This document shows positions 36,401 to 48,073 of a stretch of 64,000 nucleotides of DNA, one piece after another. Source of the stretch: Casuarius casuarius (taxonomy: Eukaryota > Chordata > Aves > Casuariiformes > Casuariidae). Below the pieces are notes generated by a model, which was not told the DNA's origin, did not search any database, and worked only from the letters and a program-made list of their open reading frames with translations. The stretch covers positions 5,510,153 to 5,574,152 of the forward strand of contig PTFA01000035.1 in assembly GCA_003342895.1 (NCBI GenBank). The letters are read 5' to 3'. A program made the position numbers and the translations under genes. The first letter of the stretch is position 1, and each line of letters starts with the position of its first letter.

Positions 36401-37940
36401 AGAAATAACACAAGAGTAGTCAGTGTCTCATCTAAAAAGTGGCAATTCTAACAATCCCGTGCTGCTGCTTATTGTAAAGAAATGTTAATCTTGGGTATGA
36501 GGTCAGACCCATAAAGTAGGCAGGCACAATAACAGCTGGTGGGAAACTTGTGCCTGTGATGTGTCAGGTTATATGTAGACAAAAGCCTTGACTGTATTAG
36601 GCACTAGCTATTCAAGATGCTTTTAATGCAAGATGTTATTTTGCATGGATGAATGGAACTATTTTTGCAAAATCTGTGTTAGGAAGATAGAAAAAAATAG
36701 GTAGAGATATATTTATATATAAATAGAGAAGGTAGCAGCAAAGTCAGACTGCCACTTCGGGATGCTGTTACCTGTGTAAAGATCTTACTCTTTCTGATTC
36801 GTGAGCAATTTTTTTAATCTCACTGAAACTGAGGCAGGAAATTGTGCCTGGGCTCCCACACCGTGGGCTAGTTTCCATGACTTGTACCTCTGACAAAGTG
36901 TTAGAACAGCGCAGGGCTAACGTATTAACAGTGATCTTCAAGACCTGAATTTGCTGGCAGGTAGGTGGGATGAGATTAAGCATAAGAGCTCTTCGGAGTT
37001 TGAAAGAAGAGTTAACTTTAGCCAAGAAATGATATTTGTCTCTGGCCACAGGCTCTAAAAGGAAGGAACCAGCTGCAGAGCATTTTGGTTTTTCTACAGT
37101 CTGCGTATTCCAAAGCACCTTGCAACTCCTGCACCTGCTGCAAGGAGATCTTGTTCTCAGCTTATTTTTATTAATTGTTCTAAATATTTAATTACAGTGG
37201 TAGCCATGGTCCTAATCTATATGCCAGGATGTTTTCTCCCGCTTATTATGAGTTACATATATTTTTTTAATCTAACATATGATCTGGTTTCTGACAGGGG
37301 TGTCTGGTCTTCTGTGGTCTTCTGATCTTGATCCTTGGGTGATATATTGAGATGAGAGGTGCAACCAAAATGGCAATATTAAAAGGGACTGTCAATAATC
37401 CATGTGTATGAGACCCATCTGAACTACTTCTTTGTCAGTGGAATCTATGTCCTCTTCAAGACACCGTCTCCTGATACTGCAGAATCAGTAGCAACGTTTT
37501 AAGAAGTTACTGCCCTTCCTTTTCATTGTCCCTCCTGTCTTTTCCCACTAGCATTATCTTATCAGTTTTCCACTCTGTGTTCCCACCTTTGATGCTGAGA
37601 CACAGCAGTGCTTTCGAGTGCTCCGTACGGGGGGATTTTTTGGCAAGTTCATTAGTATCCGGTTATCTCCACTGACTGATGTAATGTAGATGTCCATATA
37701 TCTCATGAACAAGCTGTCCTGTAAAGTGTGGTCATGTCCAGAAACCTCTGTTTCCCATGAGCAAATGCAGAAAATAAGCAGCCATGTGCATATGCACATG
37801 TAGAGGATCAGTGACAAGTTTCCGTAGAGATAAATTAAATCAAATGACTGCTGTTTTATTGCAATAGCATCGGCATAAATCAGTCAAAAAGGTCACCAGT
37901 TAAAAAGTGTCTGTCTAAGAGCTGCTGACTGTGGAGCTTC
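27421..37940. other. Long unique non-coding stretch
   Basis: More than 10 kb without a supported gene. An acceptor-donor pair at 33,208-33,294 (TTCTCAG ... ATTAG|GTAAGT) is closed in all frames, so it could only be a non-coding exon. The longest open frame (31,594-32,094 on +, 166 codons, several hydrophobic runs) has no family features and is overlapped by a 117-codon frame on the other strand. Both are treated as chance. Confidence 0.35.
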
Positions 37941-37989
37941 AGTGATTTGGGAGGACTGCTCTGACGTGTCTTCTGAGTGTGGATTTCGG

Positions 37990-38300
37990 GACAGGCATCA
38001 GAGGGTTCAGCTCCCAGCTCGTACTGGCCACCTCGGCACAGCGGCCGCTCCTTTCCCATTCCCTTGGGCTGCGTTGCAGATTTGGGAGCCAGTGGAGCAG
38101 CTGGGCCCTGTGGCACCGCGGGAACTGCCAGCTCCAGCCAGGGAGCTCTGGTGGGTGAGACCGCTCCCCAGCTCGGAGCAGCATCGCAGGCCTCCTGCCC
38201 GCTGGCCCGACTTGCGTGAGAGGGGACAGGGGGAAGGAGCCGAGCCCGCTTGTTCACGGCGGGGCTGCGGCAGCCCTGCCGGGTGCATCCATCATCAACC
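37990..38300. other. GC-rich patch with CpGs
   Basis: About 300 bases of raised G+C. It includes the weak exon candidate listed next. Open frames run through all phases, as expected for this composition. Confidence 0.35.
38080..38154 (+). CDS. Weak candidate exon H
   Basis: The acceptor CCCTTGGGCTGCGTTGCAG is fair and the donor GGTGG|GTGAGA is good. They bound 75 bases, phase 0 to 0, reading IWEPVEQLGPVAPRE... in the frame that would follow exon G. All three frames are open, which weakens the coding argument. It may be chance in GC-rich DNA. Confidence 0.15.
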
Positions 38301-41300
38301 TTGGGTGCACTGGGGCAGCTGGGAGAGCTCGGTGGGGTTGAGGAAGAGGCCCTCTGTTTAAGTGGCTTTAGGTCATTTAAATTAGGCTTAAAATAAGAAA
38401 ACGAGAAGCCCTAGGCACTGAATTCAGTAGGGGGAACAGAATGACGACGGGCCAGGATGAGGAGTATCTAGCGATGAGTGCTGCTGGCTGCTTGGCCTGC
38501 TGCATTAGCTGGCTTGCCGCTCTGGCTCCTCTGCGTGTGCCGTGCATCCGCAGAGAACTTTTCCACTGAATTTTACACACGTGAAATAACTCAACAGAGC
38601 AAAGCACTGTTAAAAGCCGCTTGTTCTTGCAGCGGGCAGGCCGTAGCTTCACTAGCCAAATTCAGCATCTGTTCTGTCCGACGTCTGCATTTGCAGCCTG
38701 GTACTGCTCCCCGCCTGCCACGTCGCCGCCGTGCCGTTTGCAGGCTGCTGCAGCGCCGTGCTGGGCTGCGGTACTTTCTGTAGGTGATACCATGCGTTAG
38801 GTCATGCAGTACGCATTCTCCTCGCGCACCGCGTTCCTCAGGCATCTCTTGGTGTTTCCTTTCTGGATTATTAAATATAGATTTTGGCAGTTAGGCCTGG
38901 TTCTTCTGATTTAATTTTTCTAAACACAGTGCCTGAAACTGTCACACCAAAATGCTTTGCTTGCTATTAACAGGTTTTAAATTTCAGTGACTAACAGAAA
39001 TTCTTTTCCACAAATGGTAACAACTTATCACCTTAGGCAACAGGCGAGTTTTTTCTAGTATAGATGAAGGAGGGGCTTAAAATGAGGAACCGAAGTTTTG
39101 TAAATTCCAGAAAACCTATTTTTGAAGGTTTCAATCCAAACTGGCTTTCCTCTAGTTACCGGTTAGGAGACTGTCTTGTTATTTTTTGTGTACAAGGTGT
39201 TGTGAAGCCCTTTATTTGGATGACAGTGGGCAGCGCGCGGACAAAGGGACGCCTGTGCAGTACAGAGTGGCCATTATACTCTCTGCCATTGCTCACACAG
39301 TTTTCAATAGAACTGCTTTTTTCAAGAAAAGAAATACTCGGAGAGCATTTTGCCGAGATTCTGCTGTTCCTCTGTATTTGCCAGAAAAAGTCCTTGTGCA
39401 TCAACTACCCAAAGCTGCTTGCGTTTTGTAGGTGTTGCTATTGCATCATGTTATAAGACACTAGGAAGCTGCTGTCAGCACTGAAGTTTTGTAATAAATG
39501 CTTTCTAAGCATCTCCCCTACCCACTGTTCAGCTGCCTTTCAGATCATGGTCCTTCAGACTCGCTACGCTGCACTTTCTCCGAGAATTTTTTTTCTACTT
39601 TAGGCCAAACATCCTTCACGCTGTGTTTCCATTTGCATTTCTTTCTCAGTTTGCCAGGGTCTGCTTCTGCAGTTTTGTGCTGTCTGCAGATGTGCAGGCG
39701 GCTTGCGCGTTACTTCCTTTATTCCGATTGTGGCGGTTACACAAGGCGAAAATAATGTAAAGCCAGAATGCTGAAGCTGACACATTTTCCTAGTGACCAA
39801 GAATGTGCCCTAGGTGTACAGCTGTTTCACATGCAAAGACATGACTCAGATGTAGACTTTTTAGACAAAAACCTTTTGTTATACTGAGAACATATGTAAC
39901 AATAGCCTGGGGGGGGGAGAATAATAGGATATTTGTTGTTTTGTGGAGGGATGTGGGAAGAGAATCTGAAGATAAGGAAATTGAAAATTAAAATTTTATT
40001 TAAAACCTCTGTTTTTTCACTGCTATGCAGCATATAGAAATATGTATTTAAGATGCTTCAGACAAATTTCTTATCCATATTGCATGCGCTGCCCATAACT
40101 TGATGATGAGAACACAAGTATCCTAGCAAGCTGATCAACGGTAATCTGAAATATGGGGATAACTACTAATTGAGCTCTCATTGCTCCCATTACTAAATAC
40201 TGATGTTACAGTTGGAGGCATTAAAACACAAAGTGAAAAGAAATTTGAAGTTGGAGATTACAACCCTGCAGGGAAAAAAAAAAATCTCTGCAGTCAGATT
40301 TCATTGAAGTCTATTCATAGATATAGCAGAAATTGTCTGTACAAGACAGTTTTTAAGTGCTTAAGGCTTTATGCATGACAGGTACTTCAAGGCACCATTA
40401 TTCGGTTCCAAAGACGGCAGCACAGTAAACGTGTGCGAGTTCCTGGCTTGTTGCCCTCCGCTCAGTCTAGTAAATCAGTTGACTTGCACTTTACAAAGCC
40501 TGCACGGGCTTCTGTGGGTCAGCAGCTTCAGGTTGCAAAATCCAGAGTAAACAACACTTTTCTAATTAAAAACAAGTGTCTTTCCAAGAATATTCAAAGG
40601 CACAAAACCGTTCGTAATCAATGCATGCAACTAACAAGCCAAGGGCTGAATATCTAGGCCAAGACTATCTGGAATATTTACTATCAAAACTGCAAGTAAT
40701 GGAATGGTTTGCAAAGTTACGTATCTGCGTCTTTTTATGCGATTGGATTTCATTAATAGCTTATTTTCCAGAAATATATTTTAGTAGCAATGTAAACTTC
40801 TAACAAAAGAAGGACGCAACTGGCCCGCTCAATGGGATGAGCTAAACGTCTTTGTATAAGTTGTGAGCTGAAGAGATGATGCTCTCTCTGTATGAGCTGT
40901 ACTTCTGCCTGATAAGCCAATTATTTTCATCTGAAATCCGGGGGCATGTTTTTTTTCCCCTGGGAAGCAGGAGGTTGAGCACAGGTGCCACGTTCGGAGC
41001 AGCGGGACGTTGGGATGGTGCCGAGCAGCCCACACGAGCTGTTAAAAGCACGTGGAGGAGATGCCCATCAGCAGCGGCCGCAGACAGGCCGTGACAGCAC
41101 CCCAGGTACGGCGGGCAGGGCCTTCTGCCCTGCCCCGGGGATTTGCCTAGGTGTTGTTTCCTCCCCACCTTTCGTGTGAAAACTGGCTTTGCTGCAGTAA
41201 GCGGGGCGCACGCTGCCCTTCCCCAGATTTGCAGGCGAGCCCCGCTGCGGTGGGCCCGTGTGCTGGAAACGCTGCCTTGGCACCGCTTGCTTGAAACCAG

Positions 41301-41440
41301 CCCACCAGCAAATGTCCCCCAGGTGTAATCCCAATGAAATGATTTTTTTAGTGCCTTGAGAAGTGTTCAGTGAAGTTGACGAGGGGGAAAATTCACTTAT
41401 GTTTTTATTTTCGAAGCTGGAGGGCAAAGTGAAGGGAGAG
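38301..41440. other. Unique stretch left of the main CpG island
   Basis: Includes a GC-leaning patch at 38,450-38,860, the G9 run at 39,909-39,917, and rising G+C from about 40,960 toward the island. No supported gene. The 130-codon frame at 39,064-39,456 on + has no recognisable features. Confidence 0.35.
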
Positions 41441-41470
41441 GAACAGCAGCAGCTTTATGCGCTGCTTTAC

Positions 41471-41690
41471 CGCCCTGCCTGCTGCTGCGAATAGGGAAAG
41501 GGGACTGAGAGTGCCCAAAACGGGGAAAAACAGACGCTCGCAAGCGGCCAGGGCGGCTGCTGCGGTCCCGGGGTGCCCGGCCGCCGGGTTTCTCCCCCGC
41601 GGCTCGGGGGGGCCGGGGCCGCCTGTACCGGGCCGGGCGGCTCCCCCTCCGCGGCGTCGCCACCAGCTCCAGCCCCAGGGGAAAATGGAC
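41471..41690 (-). other. Possible minus-strand first exon (bidirectional promoter)
   Basis: Reading leftward from the CCAAT boxes, a donor-like GGCAGGGCG|GTAAAG occurs, with the exon end at 41,471. The region between is CpG-dense and could be a non-coding or coding 5' exon of a divergent transcript. The evidence is one moderate donor plus promoter geometry. No minus-strand downstream exon was identified. Confidence 0.22.
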
Positions 41691-41726
41691 CCGGGCGCGC
41701 CCAGCGGGGGCGGAGCCGCGCTGCGG

Positions 41727-41774
41727 GATTGGCCGCCGCCTGCCGTTTGATATTGAAAGCCGCGCGCGGATTGG
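41727..41774 (-). promoter_or_regulatory. Twin inverted CCAAT boxes
   Basis: GATTGG occurs at 41,727-41,732 and at 41,769-41,774, a start-to-start spacing of 42 bp (about four helical turns). Paired CCAAT boxes at roughly this spacing are established NF-Y sites in many cell-cycle-regulated, TATA-less promoters. A TTTGAT word at 41,746-41,751 lies between them but is not an exact CHR element. Confidence 0.65.
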
Positions 41775-41819
41775 CCGGCCGCGCCGAGGGGGGGCGGGGC
41801 GGGACCCGAGGGCGAAGCT

Positions 41820-41833
41820 ATCGCCTAGGTAAC
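41820..41833 (+). promoter_or_regulatory. RFX X-box-like element
   Basis: ATCGCCTAGGTAAC fits the bipartite X-box half sites (right half GGTAAC exact, left half with one mismatch at the first base) around a TA centre. It lies 46 bp downstream of the second CCAAT box and just before the presumed start. RFX sites at this place are characteristic of ciliary and some other genes. Confidence 0.4.
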
Positions 41834-41849
41834 GCCCCCCCATCTCCTC

Positions 41850-41996
41850 CCCCCGCGCGCTGGAGGCGGCGGCAGCGGCGCGCGGCGCGGCCGTTACCGG
41901 TCGTGGGCCGGAGCGAGCAGGTCCCCGCTGGCGCCAGCCGCCGCCGCGCTGGCTGGGAGGCGGCGCAGGAGACGGCGGCGGCCGCTGCCCGCGCAG
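41850..41996 (+). other. Probable non-coding first exon with splice donor
   Basis: The GC-rich segment downstream of the promoter boxes ends at CCGCGCAG|GTGGGT, with the donor GT at 41,997-41,998. No ATG occurs in it, so it would be 5' untranslated. The 5' edge is approximate because no initiator is distinct. It would be exon 1 of a gene whose next + strand exon candidates lie at 60,487 and 62,187. Confidence 0.45.
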
Positions 41997-42286
41997 GTGG
42001 GTGTACCGGGCGGCGGCGGTGCTCGGCTCCGGGCGGCGGGGTCCCCCTCGGCTCCGTCCTTTCCCTCCGGCTGGCTGCGGTGCCGGTGCGCTGCGCAGGA
42101 AAGGGGCGCTGCTCGGCTGCGGCTCGTTGCGACACGCGGGTTGCTCAACCGAGCGCCGGCATCGGGGCGGTTTCGGCTGGCGGCGGCCGTTGGCCCGCGC
42201 GCGGGGGGGCGGGCCGGTCCCCGCCGGGGCCCCGGGACTTTGTCCGGCAGCGAGTGGGGGAGCCGCCCGGGAAGCCGGTGCCGGGT

Positions 42287-42299
42287 CCCCCCCCCCCCC
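42287..42299 (+). repeat. Homopolymer C13 tract in the CpG island
   Basis: Thirteen consecutive C on the + strand within the promoter island. It could form a G-quadruplex on the minus strand or an i-motif. Confidence 0.9.
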
Positions 42300-43443
42300 G
42301 GGCGCGGCCTGGGGCGCCGAGCGGCGTCGCAGGAGGCTCCGCAGCCGCTGGGTGCGCGGCGCCCTCGCCGCTCGGGTCTTTCCGGGTGTCCTGGGCTCCG
42401 CTGCACCCCCCCCTCCCCCAACTGAGAACTTTTAGTGGTTGTTTGGTGACTTTTAAATAGCGCTCGGGTTATTCGATTTCCTGGGCTGTTTTCGGCGGGG
42501 TTTCTGAGCGCTGTTCTCCTCCTGGACCGCAGGAGTTCGCGCGGGAAAGCGCTGCTCGGTGCCCTGTGTAAGCCGGCTGCGGCAGCTGGGCGCTGGCTGC
42601 CTCAGCGCCCGGGAGCCCCCGAAAGGGCAGAGGAGCCTCGCACGGCGGAGCCCCCGGTCTGTCCAGCGCCAAAGCAGAAGTGCGTGCAGTCTGATGCCGG
42701 ACACTTCCCAATATCAAGAAAAGCCACTTTTTTTGCTTACAGAATTTTCTGCGTTTGCAGAGTTTTTGTCGCCAGATGTTTTGGCGAGTTCTGTTCATCA
42801 AGCGTAGCCACGGTGGAGGTTGCATGCGCTCCCCGTGAGCCACTGGTCAGTTGTACTTCTGATGCTGAGCTTAATTCAGGCTTAGGAAGTTCTCAAAGCG
42901 GGGCATTCCTAGAAACCTGAGTAAGACGGTGTGTGTGCTTTCAGGGCTGTTGGCTAGGGTTGGAAGCTGCACAAATGTATGAAAATGTCATAGGGAGAGC
43001 TTTGATCTTTCTGTGGTTCCTAGTACTAGTTAGACTCCCGCAACTGTAGGTCTTCAGAGGTTAATTAAAAGGTGAAAAGAACTTTTTAATACATTTACTG
43101 CTTTTAAAGAATGCATAGGCATAAATGTTGCATATCCGCACTCTGGGCAAAGTCTTCTGAAATCTAGTAGAGTGCGCTAAGGCATTTAGGGAATCAGTCA
43201 CCAGGTCACCTCGAAATTTTGCTCTCAAATCTTCCTTTCAGACCGGTGATAGCTTTCCAGGCTTTGGGATTTTTGTGCCAGCAAGCAGGGCTTTTCAGAG
43301 GGTGAGAGCAACAAAAGTATGCTTGAACAAAAATCCTCTAGTAACTGCTTTTTTGGCCTTTCCTAAAGAAGATTAGGAACATGATGAGTATTTTGTTGTT
43401 TGACTTGGAAACGTGTTTTTGCGGGCAGGATTTTAGCCTGTAG

Positions 43444-43469
43444 TTTTTTTTTTTAATTAAAAAAAAAAA
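43444..43469. repeat. Perfect 26-bp palindrome T11-AATT-A11
   Basis: Eleven T, AATT, then eleven A form an exact inverted repeat without spacer. It is likely a slippage-generated A/T tract and can extrude as a hairpin. It is not a terminator in this context. Confidence 0.9.
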
Positions 43470-45206
43470 GTTCTTCCACATATGGTCTTAAAGTATTTTT
43501 GTTAACATCTATTTAAATATCTGGGGGTTTTTTTTGAAGAAGAAGAACAATCACTTCCGTTAAGCCAGGTTTCACTTCCTTGGAATATCTGATGTCATAA
43601 ATTTGCTAGTTCTCCAATTGTCTACAGAGTTTTGGCAGAGCTTCAAATCCTAGTGTAGGAAAGCCTTCCTTTAAAAAAAAGAAAAAAAAGGTGCTTTTTT
43701 TCTTCTTTATGATGTAGTAAGGAGGGAATGTATCCTCCCTCTTCTCCCCGATCCCACTACTCCTTTACCTTTCTTGCAAGTTGTACTTAAAGTCAATAGG
43801 CATGTGAAGTGTTGCAACATTTCTTTAAAGTATGCATGTGTCTGCAATATGCTCTAACTAGGCAGATATGAAATTTAAAACCAAAATCCAGTAAAGATAC
43901 AAGCTGTCAGAACACTATACGTGCTCGGAGGGTGTAGGAAAAAAAGTATCCATTTTTATTTTTGAAGATAGGTGGGAACTTATGCTAGTGTGTGTTTGTT
44001 TAGCTAAAAAGCTGGTATCATAACTGGTTAAAAAAGAAAATTAATTTAGCGAAAGTGTTTCAGTGACCAGGGGCACAGAGTAAAGTAGTTAAAATGCTTT
44101 TTCATGGATCTAGAGATACAGACGGAAGCTTTGCTCTAGGTTCTCTAGAAGTTGCCTCTAGTTAACTTATCTGAAAATAGGTACCTGTCCACATGGGGTT
44201 TTGGGCTGTGGAATTTGGCGCTGTATTTTATGCAAAGTCTATGGGGCTGCTTAGGTTTAAAATGGACTTTCTGACTCTCTGCACTTGGTAGCAGCTGAAT
44301 GGAAGTTACTAAATTGATTCTTTCTTGTAACTGGCAGTTCCTGCAAAAGCAATCTAGGAGAGAGAAATCTGAAATAGGCATTATTTGTACTGTTACATAA
44401 AGTTTTGAGTTTTTTTTAATAAACATCTATTTGTTTGTTATTGACACTCAGGTTACATGGTGCATCTCAAATCTCAATTCTCCTGCCCCAAAATGTGAGT
44501 GCCTGAAATCATTGACAGCTTAAAAAAAAATTGGTGTTAGCGTCTGAGTGCATTAAATAGTTTGTTTTGGGGCAGCGCTGTTAGTCCGCACAGACTCACT
44601 CACCACGTGAAAGTCTTATGGTTAATGTGTTCTGTTTTAATAATTGAAACGGATCTGGTGGCAAAAATCATTTTACATTAGAAACTCACTAGTTTTTAAA
44701 TTTGTTTGTTTGTTTAAGATATACTGACAATAACTTGTAAACATGCAGTTTTGCTTTGAATTAGTAAGGGGTATATACTTCTAATCCAGAATAAACAGCA
44801 AGTAACAAATAGANGGTTCTGACGACTACCACAAATTGGAGATTCTGCAGAATTGGTAAGATTAAGGTTACACGTATTTGTATAAGGCTTGAAGTGTCAA
44901 TTGGTTTATGCACAACACTGTAAAACAGATTGATCAATCTAACAAATTTACATGGGTAAATCTTTTTATCTCAAGCTGCAGTGGAAATATGTTCAAGAAT
45001 GTGGTTTTATTTATACAAACTACAGTTGCAGAGTGAGGCCCTGATATGCAAATGTTTGTGAATATGTAGCTAACTAAATAGTTGAATTTGCATAATAGTT
45101 TCAGAAGATTAAGGAAATAAATAGTAAAGTTCATATGTCAAAAAAAAGCTTCTTTTAATGAGGATTAAGATTGGAGCAATTATATTGTCTCCCATTCATT
45201 GGGGGG

Positions 45207-45356
45207 NNNNNNNNNNNNNNNNNNNNNNNNNNNNNNNNNNNNNNNNNNNNNNNNNNNNNNNNNNNNNNNNNNNNNNNNNNNNNNNNNNNNNNNNNNNNNN
45301 NNNNNNNNNNNNNNNNNNNNNNNNNNNNNNNNNNNNNNNNNNNNNNNNNNNNNNNN
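45207..45356. other. Assembly gap of 150 N flanked by G runs
   Basis: The unknown bases are preceded by G6 (45,201-45,206) and followed by G11 (45,357-45,367). The missing sequence is therefore probably a G-rich low-complexity tract that blocked sequencing. True length is unknown. The open frames spanning it are artefacts. Confidence 0.95.
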
Positions 45357-48049
45357 GGGGGGGGGGGTGGTGCTGCTGTGCTAACTTCAGTCATCCAGTC
45401 TCTTATCTTAAATACTCATGACTTACAATTGTGAGTTAACTGGACTCAGGATTAATTTCGTCATTTGGGCCAAATGTGTAGAAACATTTTCTTTCTATTC
45501 ATTTTAAAAAGAACATAAAAACTATGAGTACTATAATAATTCTCTTGATACAAAATTAACTAAATGTAAACTTTGCTATTCACAGCTTTCTTCTTATGTT
45601 TGTTTCAAAATTGTCAAGCTTGCCTGCTTTTAATGAGTAAGGTCATATTAAATGTACACTATGTAACTAAATTGTAGAGGGTGCTTTTCTGCTTCCATTC
45701 ATGGTGTTATTTCCAAAAGTTATTCTGATAGGCAAAATAATTTTCTGTATTTTGTGCCAGAAAATATCTTAATAAACTCTATCATAGATGTCAGTGTGTA
45801 GTTTTATGCTCACATAACTTACTCTATGTGTTGCTGTAATGCTAAGCAGTTTAACTATTGTTGCTAATTTGAAAAATTATCCCCAGATTTTCTTCCTCTT
45901 TTTTTTTTTTTTTGGCAGAAACTTTTGAACAAGTAGGGTATAGTTCCTTGAGGCAGGGGTGGAGTGAGTTGACGTGATGGGATAGAGCCTTCTCTGAAAA
46001 TAAACAACTTCTAAGAGTTCATGCTGAACTGTGACTAGTGCATGTAAAATAGCTGTGTAAACATACTTTTCTGCAGAAACTATGACGACTGAATGGGAAA
46101 GATAGGTCCTGTAATGGAAAAAATATAGATATCTTGGGGGTTAATTTTTTGTGCACATATATGTTAGTATCTTTCTTCCTTGCATGAGTTTACTTGGAAG
46201 AGCCTCTTCTTTCTTTTAGTGTCTTCGTGAGAACTAATAAGTGCATTTATGTTGTCACCTTTTAGCAATGCAAAGCTCCGGAGAATAGCACCAGTAAAGG
46301 TTCCAAACTTCTTTTCACCACGCTCCCCTGAGGCTTGTTTCTCGTTTCTGGTATCCAGTGCAGACAGCAGAGGGTTCTGTTCATGCATTGATTTGGAACT
46401 GATGGAAATAAGTGGTGTGGACCCCATTAGGAGACTTTCCTCTCACTTTGGGTCATTCCTGCCCACTCCTTGCCCCCAGACACCATAGATCCACTGGATT
46501 TAAAGGACTATGAATAGGTTCAAAAATGAGTTAATACATACTGATAGAAGTTTTGGGTTTGTCTCAAATGGCAGCATGTGCAAAATAAGTTGTTGGGATA
46601 GTCAAGGTAGATTAATATTGAAGTCAGTGGGAGTGTTTCCACTTATGGATGTTGTCACTTAAATAAGAATATTAGCATGTTTTTGGTTTTATGATACTGA
46701 GTTGTATTTAGTATTTTTATGAAGCATTTGTTATTTTTCAGTGTTTTTTACATGTCCTTTCTGTGTCTCTTTGAATGTACAGAAGGTATCTTTAAACAAA
46801 GGAACGCAATACTTATTTCAAAAATATGCGTAAGAATTGTCAGATGCTTTTTAGAGCTTCTGTCTGGTACATGCGGTGGTTGGTGTTCTGCGGGATGGGC
46901 CTGAGACTGTAAGAAGCTTGCAGTCCTGCTGTCAAATGTTTGTGACAGATTCAATGTAGAAGACATGCCCTCTTTCTTGACGAGTTGTGCTTGTATGAAT
47001 AGAGTACTAGACGCAGTTGAAAAATCAGAGTAGGTAGAAAGCTTTATAGAATATTGTAAACATCTCTAGAAGTCTCCGGAAAATAGTTGGAAACATTGCT
47101 AGTGCACCATACTCTTGGGGTGGCTATTTATTGAACAATGCCTGTTTAACATCTTTTTTTAAATTAAAGCAGTGCTTGCGAGAGGTGGATTTTGATATTG
47201 TTGTGCCATCTTATTTCCCAAGAAAAATGCTAGTTCAAAATGTACTATATTATCTTCATTTAACAATTTAGATGTTCAGGGCTACAGGATCCATTATTAA
47301 CGGCACACCTGATTTTAAAACAAAGTTACTACATTTGCAACCCCAAATGAAACTGCTTTCGGATTTCAACATGACGAGTAGGTTTTCTGTTGTCACAAGA
47401 CGTTGTGTCGCGTATGTGACACAGTGGTGTCGGTATCACCGCTCTGTATTGCACCTCCCAGGGGGCTGGAGGGTAGCCTGCCGTTCATTTTCTTTACGTG
47501 CACACGCACACATACATTTTTGCTGCATCCACCTTTCAATATTCCTTATTTTTTCCTGTAATCTATTGTTTAACTTACTACTCTTGGCTAATTCTTCCTC
47601 CCCAAATCCCCCATTATTTCCCTCCCCTCCCCCAAAAGAAAATAAGGACCTATGTGTTAACCATGTGCGAGCGTCTTGTTCACTCTGTGTCTTGTCCGCT
47701 TGCTACAGTGCCTGTTGCCATGGGGTCCTGTCACAAGGATAATATAAATAATTTACGCTTTGCAAAGTGTAATGTTTTGTAAAATGAAATCTGCAAAAGA
47801 AAGGACTGTTTGGTGACTGCTGTGGGAGGGAAGGAAACCAGTAGTCATGGGGTCCAGGCTAGGAAATGAGTAATTGGGCTGCTGTAGTAAGGGCTCAGCA
47901 GTCTGGGACTAGAGGTATACTGGAGGGACTTAGAGGTTGGTGGTAGAAATCATGATGCTGGGAGGCCTGCTCTTGGATCCGGTAGTTTTCAATGCTCGAA
48001 GATGGCTGGGGATGTTCTTGGCTCTCCCCTGATGATTTTTTTTTTTCAG

Positions 48050-48073
48050 CTCCCTTCCGGACCTACGTGGGTG
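48050..48073 (+). other. Possible 24-base micro-exon
   Basis: A strong acceptor (T13 followed by CAG) precedes CTCCCTTCCGG...GTGGGTG and the donor G|GTAAGA. The length is 8 codons. It could be a micro-exon or a decoy splice pair inside the long intron. No supporting phase information exists. Confidence 0.15.

Larger units (their letters stand above)
41440..42420. promoter_or_regulatory. Major CpG island and promoter
   Basis: Nearly 1 kb of very high G+C with dense CpG. Within it are two inverted CCAAT boxes (GATTGG at 41,727-41,732 and 41,769-41,774), a GC box GGGGCGGGGC at 41,791-41,800 and an X-box-like site at 41,820-41,833. There is no TATA box. This arrangement is typical of housekeeping, cell-cycle or ciliary gene promoters bound by NF-Y, Sp1 and RFX factors. 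The transcription start is probably at about 41,840-41,900 for the + strand. Long open frames here (up to 295 codons) are GC-driven Arg/Gly/Pro/Ala translations and not called. Confidence 0.75.

Noticed and set aside
41746..41758. CHR-like element between the CCAAT boxes
   Set aside because: TTTGAT and ATTGAA each differ from the CHR core (TTYGAA), so a DREAM-type site is not supported.
41573..42460. 295-codon open frame in the main CpG island
   Set aside because: Same GC artefact. It runs through the predicted promoter exon and donor, and frames on the other strand are equally long.
45155..45434. Open frames spanning the N gap
   Set aside because: They exist only because unknown bases were translated as X.
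47050..47075. TGTAAACATCTC resembling the miR-30 5' end
   Set aside because: The match ends after about ten bases and no hairpin arm pairs with it.
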